Shown in pieces: positions 42,767 to 50,451 of a DNA stretch of 64,000 nucleotides (position 1 is the stretch's first letter; every line of letters begins with the position of its first letter). A program made the translations under genes and the position numbers. Below the pieces are notes generated by a model, which saw only the letters and a list, made by a program, of their open reading frames with translations, had not been told where the DNA came from and searched no databases. Origin of the DNA: a virus; IMG/VR virus record IMGVR_UViG_3300030103_003222, positions 18,762-82,761 of that record. One strand, 5' to 3'.

Positions 42767-45418
42767 ATGGCAAACCCAATCTCAGGACACACAAAGGGCA
42801 GTAACGAGGGGCTTACCGACGGTGAGCATATCATCTCGCCCTCGCTGACGAACATCTACGAGGGTCTGCATGGCAACGGTATTCTGTCGCCATATGACAC
42901 GGCCTACACTGGTGCGAACCGCAACACACCTGCGTCTTTGCCCGGAGCCATCAGTCAAGGTGCCAATGCTTCAAAGGTGACAGTCAAGGCCTTTGAGGCC
43001 ATCATTGACGGCATCCTGTATGACTTCGGCGGAGGCTCTGATATCACCATCACGCTCGGCTCTACGGGCGACCACCTAAGCGGTGGCTCAACCACCAGCC
43101 TGACCAGTGGACAGGAGTGTCTGTTCATCATCATCGCGACTGCTGCCGGTGTGAAGTTCACTCAATCCAACATCATCACAACCGCTGTAGGCGCATACCC
43201 GTCTGTCACGGGCACTTCGGCTGCATACCTGACGGATGGCAAAGGAACGCAGAACCAGCAGTCGTTCGTGTTGGGGACGGTGCGTGCGACCAACTCAGGA
43301 GGCTCGACCGTTGGTCCGGGCATCCAAGCCCTCTCTGAGTTCAACGACAAGCGTGTATTCCTACGCCCAACACCTCTCTTCTTCTCGCCCGTGACCAAGG
43401 GCAACGTCGGCACTACGACGGGTATCAACAGCCACACAGCGCTTGCCGGTGCTCACACAGGCGAATCGGGTGACTTGGGTGATACGGGCGTGATTTGGCA
43501 GTCGTTCAACAGCGACAACGAGTCAATGCTGTATTACACTCGCAAGGACAGCAGCAACCGCCACACTCACCTGCTTGGGCCGACGAACATCAACGTCAGC
43601 AGCCCAAGCGGCAACCTGACGTTCACGTTCGACAGCGACCAAGTCTTTGTGTTGACGCCGACCACGACCATCAACCTGAACCCCAGTGGCACGTTCCCAC
43701 CGGGACATACGGTCTTCGTGTCTGTGCCCAGCGGTAGCACCGTCACCTTCGACTCGACTGGTTTGAACTCCAGCGTGGTTGCGACTGAAGCCACCATGTT
43801 CGTCTATGACGGTGCGAACTGGAAGAAGGTCATGGTGAGTGGCACCATCAGCCCAGCCTCCAGCGGAGCCAGTGGCATTGTGCAACTGTCCGACGGCGCG
43901 GGTGGCTTCACAAGTGACACGACGCTCTCATACGACACTGCGGCTAACGAACTCATCGTTAACGGCAAGTTGACGGTTAGTGGTTTGATTGACCCAACTG
44001 GGCTTGAAATCACCCCACAGTCCAGCAACCCTGCTGCTGCTGATGGGAGTGTTGTGGATGCTAACACGTTGTGGCTCGACAGCACGGCGAGTAACCGATT
44101 GAAGCAGGGTTCGGCTAACGTCATCCGTGCCACGGACAGCGTCACTGAACTGAGCGACGTGAGCAGCGTTGGCTCCGGTGCCATCATCACTGGTTCCGAG
44201 CGTAGCAAATTGAGCGGCATCGCGACTTCCGCTACGGCGACAGCAGCGCCAGCAATCGAGGACAACAGCGGCACGCCTGCGTTCGCTACAGGCATCACGA
44301 AGGGCGGAGTGCAGTCGCTTCTCAACATCGCTGACGGGGCGACTGCAAACGCAGGCACAGTCACGAGTGTCGCTACGACGGCACCCATCACGGGCGGCAC
44401 CATTACGGGGTCGGGCACAATCGGTATCAGCCCAGCATCGGCAACTGACGCAGGTTCAATGAGTTCTGCCCACTACTCTAAATTGGAAGGCATCGAAGCG
44501 GCTGCAACGGCAGACCAAACAAACGACGAGATTCGGGCTGCGGTCGAAGCAGCCACAGATTCCAATGTCTTCACCGACGCCGACCATAGCAAGTTGAACG
44601 CTATCGCCACAGGCGCGACCGCATACGCAGATGCAGACGCCATCGCTGCCGTTGAAGGAGAAGCAACATTGGCTTTAACGGGCGATGTTACCATCGCCGC
44701 AGGCAAAGGTCTGACTGTTGACGGGACTACCTTACACGTTGACGCTGCCAACGACCGAGTTGGCATCGGAACTGCTTCACCCGCTACTGCCTTGCACGTT
44801 GAGGGGGCAAACCACATCATCAGGGTCAAAGACACGTCTGCCGGTGATACCGCACTTACCCGCACAATGGGTGGACTTGAATTGTCTGCTGCGGGAATGA
44901 ACACCTCGTCGAAGTTCGGCGTCCCCATCAAGTTCATGTCCACGGACAGCGCTTTCACTACGGAAAACCCGAAGTTCTTGGCGGCGATTGTGCCTATCGC
45001 ACGAGAGTCCTACACCGCCGACACAAAGGGTGGAATGGCAATCGGGTTCGCGGTGACGGCTAACACCGCCGGGGCTTCAACCGTTCCTCAAGTTGCGATG
45101 ACCCTCGACTCAAACGGAAGGTTGGGCATCGGGACTGGCGGGCCACAGGCTCCTCTCCACGTCACAGGAACCATCAGGCAAACAACGGTAACGAACGCTG
45201 TTCTTGTCGCGAATGCTAACGGTGACTTGGCGGCTGCGAGTAATCTTGCTGACTTAGCCTATCTCGCCCCCGGTGGTGCGCAAACCGACACCTTCACGCC
45301 CACAACCTCTGCTGCGAGTTGGGTAGCGCCCGCCCCCACGACAATCCAACAGGCCATCGAAAGGATTGCGGCATTTGTTGTGGCTCTTCCGGGCGCACCA
45401 GCGCAAATCCCACCATGA
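42767..45418 (+). CDS. Tail fibre protein
   Basis: 883 residues, Ser/Thr/Gly/Ala-rich and Cys-poor. The N-terminal 250 residues may be the tail-attachment part. The middle holds trimeric-fibre motifs: SGIVQLSDGAGGF, SGTIGISPASATDAGSM, HYSKLEGIEAAATADQTND, HSKLNAIATGATAYADADA and twice VGIGT or LGIGT followed by LHVEG or LHVTG. Such repeats are typical of phage fibre shafts, which form beta-helical trimers. The C-terminus (TTIQQAIERIAAFVVAL) is a short helix; no S74 chaperone domain is seen. It is the last + strand gene. Confidence 0.8.
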   Translation: MANPISGHTKGSNEGLTDGEHIISPSLTNIYEGLHGNGILSPYDTAYTGANRNTPASLPGAISQGANASKVTVKAFEAIIDGILYDFGGGSDITITLGSTGDHLSGGSTTSLTSGQECLFIIIATAAGVKFTQSNIITTAVGAYPSVTGTSAAYLTDGKGTQNQQSFVLGTVRATNSGGSTVGPGIQALSEFNDKRVFLRPTPLFFSPVTKGNVGTTTGINSHTALAGAHTGESGDLGDTGVIWQSFNSDNESMLYYTRKDSSNRHTHLLGPTNINVSSPSGNLTFTFDSDQVFVLTPTTTINLNPSGTFPPGHTVFVSVPSGSTVTFDSTGLNSSVVATEATMFVYDGANWKKVMVSGTISPASSGASGIVQLSDGAGGFTSDTTLSYDTAANELIVNGKLTVSGLIDPTGLEITPQSSNPAAADGSVVDANTLWLDSTASNRLKQGSANVIRATDSVTELSDVSSVGSGAIITGSERSKLSGIATSATATAAPAIEDNSGTPAFATGITKGGVQSLLNIADGATANAGTVTSVATTAPITGGTITGSGTIGISPASATDAGSMSSAHYSKLEGIEAAATADQTNDEIRAAVEAATDSNVFTDADHSKLNAIATGATAYADADAIAAVEGEATLALTGDVTIAAGKGLTVDGTTLHVDAANDRVGIGTASPATALHVEGANHIIRVKDTSAGDTALTRTMGGLELSAAGMNTSSKFGVPIKFMSTDSAFTTENPKFLAAIVPIARESYTADTKGGMAIGFAVTANTAGASTVPQVAMTLDSNGRLGIGTGGPQAPLHVTGTIRQTTVTNAVLVANANGDLAAASNLADLAYLAPGGAQTDTFTPTTSAASWVAPAPTTIQQAIERIAAFVVALPGAPAQIPP

Positions 45419-45445
45419 GGTAAAGGACGGGGTTGCTCTCTTGAT
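45419..45445. other. Convergent junction of late and early modules
   Basis: The + strand fibre gene and the - strand zinc-ribbon gene end 27 bases apart. I see no strong T-run or hairpin, so transcription from the two sides may overlap. Confidence 0.5.
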
Positions 45446-45682
45446 TCACAACCGCTTCTTGGCTGGCGTTGTGTTGGTTATCTTGTTGGTGCTGGCTTTT
45501 CCCTTGCTCCTCTTTGAGCGCTTGAAAACGCTGTCCACCCACAAGTGACTGCACTCCCTACACTGCCAAATCGAGATGCGCTCCTTGTCAGCATCAAGGA
45601 AACGACCGTTGATGCGACGAGGAATGTGACGATGTCCGCACTGGCGGCAGACGACCTTCATACGGTCGAGGAGTCGACCCAT
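45446..45682 (-). CDS. Small zinc-ribbon protein after thermosome
   Basis: 78 residues with C12, C15, C41 and C44 (CRQCGH, then CRECSH), a C4 zinc ribbon, followed by a Lys/Arg-rich tail. The basic tail suggests nucleic-acid binding. ATG 45682 is preceded by AAGGAAGGTTGAG, which spans the thermosome stop, so the two are probably cotranslated. It is the last gene of the - strand module. A hydrophobic frame on the opposite strand is its shadow. Confidence 0.7.
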   Translation of the reverse strand: MGRLLDRMKVVCRQCGHRHIPRRINGRFLDADKERISIWQCRECSHLWVDSVFKRSKRSKGKASTNKITNTTPAKKRL

Positions 45683-45688
45683 AGAGGC

Positions 45689-47200
45689 TCAACCTTCCTT
45701 GCGACCGATGATGTCGTCAATGCGCAGCATAGCGGTCGTGACCTCTGTTGCGGTCGTGATAGCGCTGCGGACGAGCGTTTCAGGCTCGTAGACGCGCCAC
45801 TTAGCCATGTGAACGATACCGCCGTTGTGCACGTCAGGACCGTAGCCATAGCCTTCGTGACGCATGGCGAGAACAGTGTCCAAACCTGAGTGTCCGGCGT
45901 TCTCAGCGATGGTGCTGGGAATGATTTCCAGCGCGTCAGCGAAAGCGTCAATCGCCATCTGTCCTCGCCCACCGACCTCCGATGCACGGGAGCGTAGACG
46001 AGAAGCCAGTTCAAGGTAGGCGGTGCCGCCGCCGTAGCAGAGCCTGTCGCCGTTATGAATGAGCGAGACGACACCGAGGGCATCATCGAAGCCACGTTGC
46101 ACCTCATCAAGTGTGGACTGTGTCGCACCAAACAGCACGAGTGTGGCCTCACTGGAGGCGATGTCGCTGGCCACGAAGAGGTAGTCCACGTCGTTATACC
46201 GGCGGCGGTCAACGACCGCTCTGCTAACGTCCATACCGTCCTCGGCCATATGGTAGGGCTTGGAGCCGAACTCATTTCCGAGGCGCTTCATGGTGCTCTC
46301 AGGCACGCGCCTGACGACGAAGATGTTGCGCTTTCGCAGGTATTGCACGACCGTGTCGTGCACACCGTCGCGCACGAACACGATGTTGGGCTGCGCTGCT
46401 TCGATGCGCTGCGCGGCCTCCAGCAAATGCTCGCGGCCTGCATTCTTCACCGCGCCGTATGACGTAGCATCGACCTGCACCTGCACGTTTCCGTCTTGCT
46501 TCTGCTCTTCCAACCCGCTGTTGATGAGCAGAGCGGACAGCGATTCGGTGTCCGTGAATTGACCGTCAGTAGTGACCACGTCTTTGTTGATGACGACGCC
46601 CTCAAACAGATAGGAGTCTTGCAGTGAGCCACCGGGAGCGGCCAGCACGCGCACGTCCTTGACATCACCAACGGCTTCAATCGTCTTGACGCAGAGTTCA
46701 GCCACAGCGTCTGTAGCAGCCTCCAACGACTTGCCCGTAATCGCCGTGCTTGCGATGTCCGTAAGTCGGGGAGAGTCAGTGCGTTTGCTACCTTTGCCGG
46801 AAACGTCGGGGAGCGTCTCCAATTCAGGAAGTTCCTCCAACACCATGCGCAGTGCGTCGCTGTAGCCACGTCCGATGATGTTGGGGTGTAGGCCCTTGTC
46901 GAAAAGCGTCTCTGCGTTGCTGAGCAACTGTCCTGCGAGCACCACACTGCTGGTCGTGCCGTCGTAGCAGTTCGTCTCCTGCACCTTGGCTACTTCAACC
47001 AGCATCTTCGCAGCCGGGTGAGCGCTATCGAGTTCGCGTAGAATGGTCGCACCGTCGTTCGTGACGATGACGTTGCCGCCACCGTCAACCATCATCTTGT
47101 CCATACCCATCGGACCAAGCGTGGTCTTCACGGTCGCGACAACGCGCTTCGCTGCCTCGATGTTCAGTCGCTGTGCCTTGTGATTCGTGTTCTCTGTCAT
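45689..47200 (-). CDS. Group II chaperonin (thermosome subunit)
   Basis: 503 residues. Group II chaperonins form double rings that fold proteins with ATP. Conserved motifs: TLGPMGMDKMMVD (28-39), NDGATIL (48-54), DGTTS with D80 for ATP binding, GGGTAYLELASRL in the second equatorial half, and RGFDDALGVV carrying the hydrolytic Asp region. It is shorter than cellular subunits (about 540-560): the apical region is abbreviated and the Gly/Met-rich tail is absent. The usual GDGTT reads YDGTT. ATG overlaps the exonuclease stop, with GAGGTGG within its last codons. Likely use: folding of the virus's large virion proteins, either alone or mixed with host subunits. Confidence 0.93.
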   Translation of the reverse strand: MTENTNHKAQRLNIEAAKRVVATVKTTLGPMGMDKMMVDGGGNVIVTNDGATILRELDSAHPAAKMLVEVAKVQETNCYDGTTSSVVLAGQLLSNAETLFDKGLHPNIIGRGYSDALRMVLEELPELETLPDVSGKGSKRTDSPRLTDIASTAITGKSLEAATDAVAELCVKTIEAVGDVKDVRVLAAPGGSLQDSYLFEGVVINKDVVTTDGQFTDTESLSALLINSGLEEQKQDGNVQVQVDATSYGAVKNAGREHLLEAAQRIEAAQPNIVFVRDGVHDTVVQYLRKRNIFVVRRVPESTMKRLGNEFGSKPYHMAEDGMDVSRAVVDRRRYNDVDYLFVASDIASSEATLVLFGATQSTLDEVQRGFDDALGVVSLIHNGDRLCYGGGTAYLELASRLRSRASEVGGRGQMAIDAFADALEIIPSTIAENAGHSGLDTVLAMRHEGYGYGPDVHNGGIVHMAKWRVYEPETLVRSAITTATEVTTAMLRIDDIIGRKEG

Positions 47201-47805
47201 TCCCAGTCCACCTCAATTTCAATCAGAGAGCCATCCTCCAATGAACGGCTCTTGACAATCCCGTGCTCTTGCCCGTGACGGTAGAGGTCATAGGTCAATT
47301 GAGCGTCTTTGAGACAATATTCGGCCACCTCAAGGTAGCGTCCCGCACGCCATGCTTCGGGCGCGTCAGCGCTTGTCATGCTCTTACCCACGTCAAGCGT
47401 GTTGCGGCACAGCATCTCAAGGCTGGTCGCAACATCGTTCCCACCTGTCGCCTTGGAGACGAGCAGTTTCGTGTCGATGACGCTGTCGGCCTTACCGATG
47501 AGGTCGCCTGCTGTCCAGCAATCCAACGCCGCGCTCAGGACAGGTAAGTCGAACTTGCGAATGTTGTGTCCGAGCACCTTCCCACCTTCATCGAGGTGCT
47601 TCTGCAAGTGGTCGCCAAGCGTGCGAGGGTGCAGTTCGTGCACCGTAGCCGCAGCCATGTCGATGTCTTGCTTGCTGAAGACGTTGCCCGATTGACCGTC
47701 CCACGTCGCCACCACAGTCGGCTCAAACAGCGAGTGTTTGTCCCACCCGCCAATCTCGTAGGAGTAGTTCCCAGTCTCGATGTCGAGAGCCATAATGCCA
47801 CTCAT
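47197..47805 (-). CDS. DEDDy 3'-5' exonuclease
   Basis: 202 residues, RNase H-like exonuclease fold. Motif I is ALDIETG with D8 and E10; motif II is GHNIRKFDLPVL with D86; motif III is YCLKD with Y163 and D167, giving the DEDDy subclass, the same type as the proofreading domain of family B polymerases. It is free-standing. ATG 47805 overlaps the helicase-like gene's stop (ATGA) and has GAGGAGGC upstream. A role in proofreading, end trimming or host DNA breakdown is possible. Confidence 0.8.
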   Translation of the reverse strand: MSGIMALDIETGNYSYEIGGWDKHSLFEPTVVATWDGQSGNVFSKQDIDMAAATVHELHPRTLGDHLQKHLDEGGKVLGHNIRKFDLPVLSAALDCWTAGDLIGKADSVIDTKLLVSKATGGNDVATSLEMLCRNTLDVGKSMTSADAPEAWRAGRYLEVAEYCLKDAQLTYDLYRHGQEHGIVKSRSLEDGSLIEIEVDWE

Positions 47806-49211
47806 GCGACTGCCTCCTCTTTCAGACGTAGATAGACCTGCCGCCCGTCCTTGGCGACATCAAACTGATGTGCTGCCCAATCGTTGAACTTCTTGAAGGC
47901 TGTTGGTTTTGTGACATGTTGATTGACCATGAAGAGGTCCAACATGGCCGCCTTCTTGCGCCAGCCCTCGCCTCGCTTGTCCAGTTCGACGGGAGCGGTG
48001 GCGTTGTAGACATCCAGCCAGTCCTTCCAGTTGGCAGCCTTCTCAGCCTTCTTGGCACCGACTTCGACCTCACCCTCCAACCACTGAATCAGGTTCTTGA
48101 ACAGGTCATACAGAATGTCCTTGGCCATGTCGACGTGCCTACCCGTCACCGTCCATGTGTTGTCCATGAGCGCCATATGTGTGGCGAGGATGACGGTGTA
48201 GTTCTCCATCGCGGGCACGAAGGACGCGACCACGTCAGAAATGGTGAAGTCGAGGTTGTCGAGCAGGCTGTAATAGTCGTCAATCGCATCATCTGCGGCT
48301 GCGTAGAACGAGTCGTCGGCGCTGAACATGTCGAACATGATGTCCTGCAGAATGTCCTCTTGGTCCTCGCGGTCCATCTCGTCCCACTCGGTGAACGTCG
48401 TCTCGGAGAGGTTCAGCACACGGTCGCGTAGCCGCTTCTCCAAGTCGGTGAAATACGTCACGATGTCGTCATAGGAAACCTCGCTTGGCTTCGGCTTGGT
48501 GAACGCCCTACGCACACGGCGGCGACTCACCTTCTTGCGACGGTCTGTGTCCCAGTGTGCCCAGTAAAGCAGCACACGCTGGAAGATACCCTTGGTCAGC
48601 ACGTATTCCTTCACGCCCTTGGGCGGGAACGTCGTAATCCACATGGACGCCAGCGACTCTGTCTCGATGGTGCGACCGCTCAGGTGCTTCACCAGTTTGT
48701 TGCTGTTGCTTCCGATTGGGTTGCACGCTGACTGCAGGTAGAGCACCGTCTCCTGACTGTGCTTACCGGGGTTAAGGATGATGGACCCCTCGTCAAAGTT
48801 CAACGCCTTCTGACCACCGAGCATGCCCTCCGTTTCGACTGTGATTTGCTCCTTCTTGCCATCGTCGTTGACGATGGTTTCTGTAGCCGTGCCGCCCACA
48901 AGCCCAGCGTCAGAACCTGTGGTGTAAGCGACCGTCTCCAAGCCGACGTCATCCATCACGTCACCGATGAACTCCCATGCGATGGACTTGCCAGTCCTCG
49001 ATGGTTGAATCCAAAACATGTGAACACGAGGGTCGAGGTGTGTCTCATCCCAGTAGATGCGTAGGTATGGAGCAGCAATCTGCCCTTGGATGAAAAAGAA
49101 CGACAGCATCGCTGGAATGTCGTTGTCAATGCTGACTTTGCTGAACTGCTCAATGTAGCCCCGCATGAAGTCGTTGTTCTGCACGATGTCGTAGCCTTCT
49201 GCCTTTCTCAT
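47802..49211 (-). CDS. MCM-like AAA+ ATPase, probable replicative helicase
   Basis: 469 residues. Walker A is PSRTGKS (70-76) and Walker B LNFDEG (137-142). Between them YTTGSDAGLVGGTATE mimics the MCM segment that follows Walker A (YTTG..S..GLT), and EGMLGGQKALNFDEG mimics its GALVLADGG..CIDE. WITTFPPKG fits sensor 1 and GIFQRVLLYW may hold the arginine finger. N-terminal MCM domains and zinc finger are missing or highly reduced, while a long helical region and a possible winged helix follow. Operon context with primase, polymerase, clamp and loader supports a replication helicase. MCM kinship is by motif only. Confidence 0.6.
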   Translation of the reverse strand: MRKAEGYDIVQNNDFMRGYIEQFSKVSIDNDIPAMLSFFFIQGQIAAPYLRIYWDETHLDPRVHMFWIQPSRTGKSIAWEFIGDVMDDVGLETVAYTTGSDAGLVGGTATETIVNDDGKKEQITVETEGMLGGQKALNFDEGSIILNPGKHSQETVLYLQSACNPIGSNSNKLVKHLSGRTIETESLASMWITTFPPKGVKEYVLTKGIFQRVLLYWAHWDTDRRKKVSRRRVRRAFTKPKPSEVSYDDIVTYFTDLEKRLRDRVLNLSETTFTEWDEMDREDQEDILQDIMFDMFSADDSFYAAADDAIDDYYSLLDNLDFTISDVVASFVPAMENYTVILATHMALMDNTWTVTGRHVDMAKDILYDLFKNLIQWLEGEVEVGAKKAEKAANWKDWLDVYNATAPVELDKRGEGWRKKAAMLDLFMVNQHVTKPTAFKKFNDWAAHQFDVAKDGRQVYLRLKEEAVA

Positions 49212-49921
49212 GTTCTTCCTCTCCTGACTGTTTGCTGTAGTCGAACTTCCTCTTCGCTGCTGAGGACCTCTATTATCATAGCCCTCTTCTTGTCACCAAG
49301 TCCCTTGACCTGCTTCAGTGAGGCTGGATGCAGCATCTCTTCGATGCTACCGCACTTGTCCAATAAGCGGTCGGCCAAGTCAGGCCCGATACCGGGCATG
49401 GCGAGCAGAACGTCCTTGCGAACGTCGTTGGTTGAAACACGGCGGATGGCGCGTGCGCCATGTGCGCTCGCAGGCTTGTGCAGTTTGTCGTGAAGTTTCA
49501 CGACGAATAGGGACGCCTCGCTGACGTTGGCAGTGTAGAACACCTGACAGTCAAAGTCTGCCATAATTCGCGCAATCGTGCCGGTCAGTTCGCTTTGAAT
49601 GCGACTGTAGGTCAAACGCTTGCGGGGGTTCTTGTTCTTGGCCATGGCCAAGTATTTGTCAATGCCTCCGTGGATGAGCAGGAAGAAGCGTTCGTGGTTT
49701 GCATCCATGTTCTCCAACTGACGCCATAGGTGCCCACTGTGACTGGACTGGAACAGGTCGGTGATGCTCTTGGCTTCGACACAAGACCGGCCCAGCAGGT
49801 AGTCCCCTACCACCAGTCGCTGTCTGACAACGGCAAGACCGGCTTTGTTCGCCTTACGCTCCACAGCGTCGCACAGAGGGCCACGCTCGTTGCTGTCAAT
49901 GATGAGGTCAGGTTTTGGCAA
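49208..49921 (-). CDS. ERCC4/XPF-type nuclease with C-terminal HhH
   Basis: 237 residues from TTG 49921. The nuclease core is LIIDSNERG (D9, E12, R13) and VGDYLLGRSCVEAKSITD (G39, D40, E49, K51, D55), corresponding to GDxnERKxxxD of XPF, Mus81 and Hef, but with EAK for ERK. Residues about 190-235 (MPGIGPDLADRLLDKCGS, VKGLGDKKRAMI) are two helix-hairpin-helix motifs. Family enzymes cut branched DNA, suggesting processing of forks or recombination intermediates. The open frame extends to 50095, but that extension overlaps a zinc protein; the TTG has AGGAGGG seven bases upstream. Confidence 0.85.
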   Translation of the reverse strand: MPKPDLIIDSNERGPLCDAVERKANKAGLAVVRQRLVVGDYLLGRSCVEAKSITDLFQSSHSGHLWRQLENMDANHERFFLLIHGGIDKYLAMAKNKNPRKRLTYSRIQSELTGTIARIMADFDCQVFYTANVSEASLFVVKLHDKLHKPASAHGARAIRRVSTNDVRKDVLLAMPGIGPDLADRLLDKCGSIEEMLHPASLKQVKGLGDKKRAMIIEVLSSEEEVRLQQTVRRGRT

Positions 49922-50117
49922 CGACTTCCCTCCTGTGATATGGGCACAAGTCTGCCCATTGACCGCAGCGCTTACCGCTGCGCGTAGTGGCCGAGCAACG
50001 CCAGTCTTCAGGTGGTCCCAAAGACCGGCACGATTGACAGAAAAACGGCCCCGTGTAGCAGGGCTTGCGAATCCTCCGAGCGTTGCAGAGTTCACATTTG
50101 ACCTTCGGCATTGTCAT
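49908..50117 (-). CDS. Small two-site zinc-binding protein
   Basis: 69 residues with C8, C11, C27 and C30 (first ribbon; C20 extra) and C41, C51, C58, H61 (second site, C-x9-C-x6-C-x2-H). The second site, RCSATTRSGKRC followed by CPYH, is a recurring phage zinc motif and reappears with the same C-x9-C and C-x2-H spacings in the protein at 62126-62752. ATG 50117 has AAGGAGAGG immediately upstream. It overlaps its neighbours by 26 and 14 bases. Function is unknown; zinc-mediated nucleic-acid contact is likely. Confidence 0.7.
   Translation of the reverse strand: MTMPKVKCELCNARRIRKPCYTGPFFCQSCRSLGPPEDWRCSATTRSGKRCGQWADLCPYHRREVVAKT
49929..49934 (-). promoter_or_regulatory. Shine-Dalgarno AGGAGG for nuclease TTG start
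   Basis: AGGAGG (minus strand) precedes TTG 49921 by 7 bases and lies in the end of the zinc-protein gene (residues RREVVAKT). It decides the start of the ERCC4 nuclease and shows that the longer frame is not the translated one. Confidence 0.6.
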
Positions 50118-50451
50118 TCCTCTCCTTGATGCGCTCTTTGCTCGTGTCGTAGCGCCCTTCCTGAACGGCTGAGAACAGTTCCTCTCCTGTTGGACTCAGC
50201 ACGTAAGTGAGTGTCGTGTAGCGACCGCCCATGATGTCGGTCGTGGTGCTTTGACCTACCTGCTCGAACGCCTCGTCTTTGCTCAAGATGTTCGACAACT
50301 GCGGGCTGGTCATGCCGTGTTTGGTTGTGTTGTTCACGACTCGCAGGATTTCATCATGGCTCATCGCGTCGGGCGCCTCGCCCAAAATGCACACAACCCA
50401 GCGTCGCAGTCGCTTGTTCTTCGTCTTCCTCGGTATTTTTGCCACGGTCAT
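50092..50451 (-). CDS. Winged-helix protein
   Basis: 119 residues from ATG 50451, which overlaps the primase stop (ATGA) with GTGGAGGC directly before it. A basic N-terminus (KIPRKTKNKRLRRW) leads into a helix-turn-helix and wing (SHDEILRVVNNTTKHG, TSPQLSNILSKD, then TTLTYVLSPTGEEL). The C-terminus is charged. The frame extends upstream to 50523, but the overlapping primase end and ribosome-binding site favour the shorter form. It may be a transcription regulator or replication accessory. Confidence 0.65.
   Translation of the reverse strand: MTVAKIPRKTKNKRLRRWVVCILGEAPDAMSHDEILRVVNNTTKHGMTSPQLSNILSKDEAFEQVGQSTTTDIMGGRYTTLTYVLSPTGEELFSAVQEGRYDTSKERIKERNDNAEGQM

Noticed and set aside
45366-45548. 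Small + strand membrane peptide overlapping the convergent junction
   Set aside because: It is antisense to a zinc-ribbon gene with intact Cys pairs and a good ribosome-binding site; its hydrophobicity comes from antisense Lys/Thr codons.
49922-50095. N-terminal 58-residue extension of the ERCC4 nuclease
   Set aside because: It overlaps a well-supported zinc protein in another frame and the internal TTG has a perfect ribosome-binding site.
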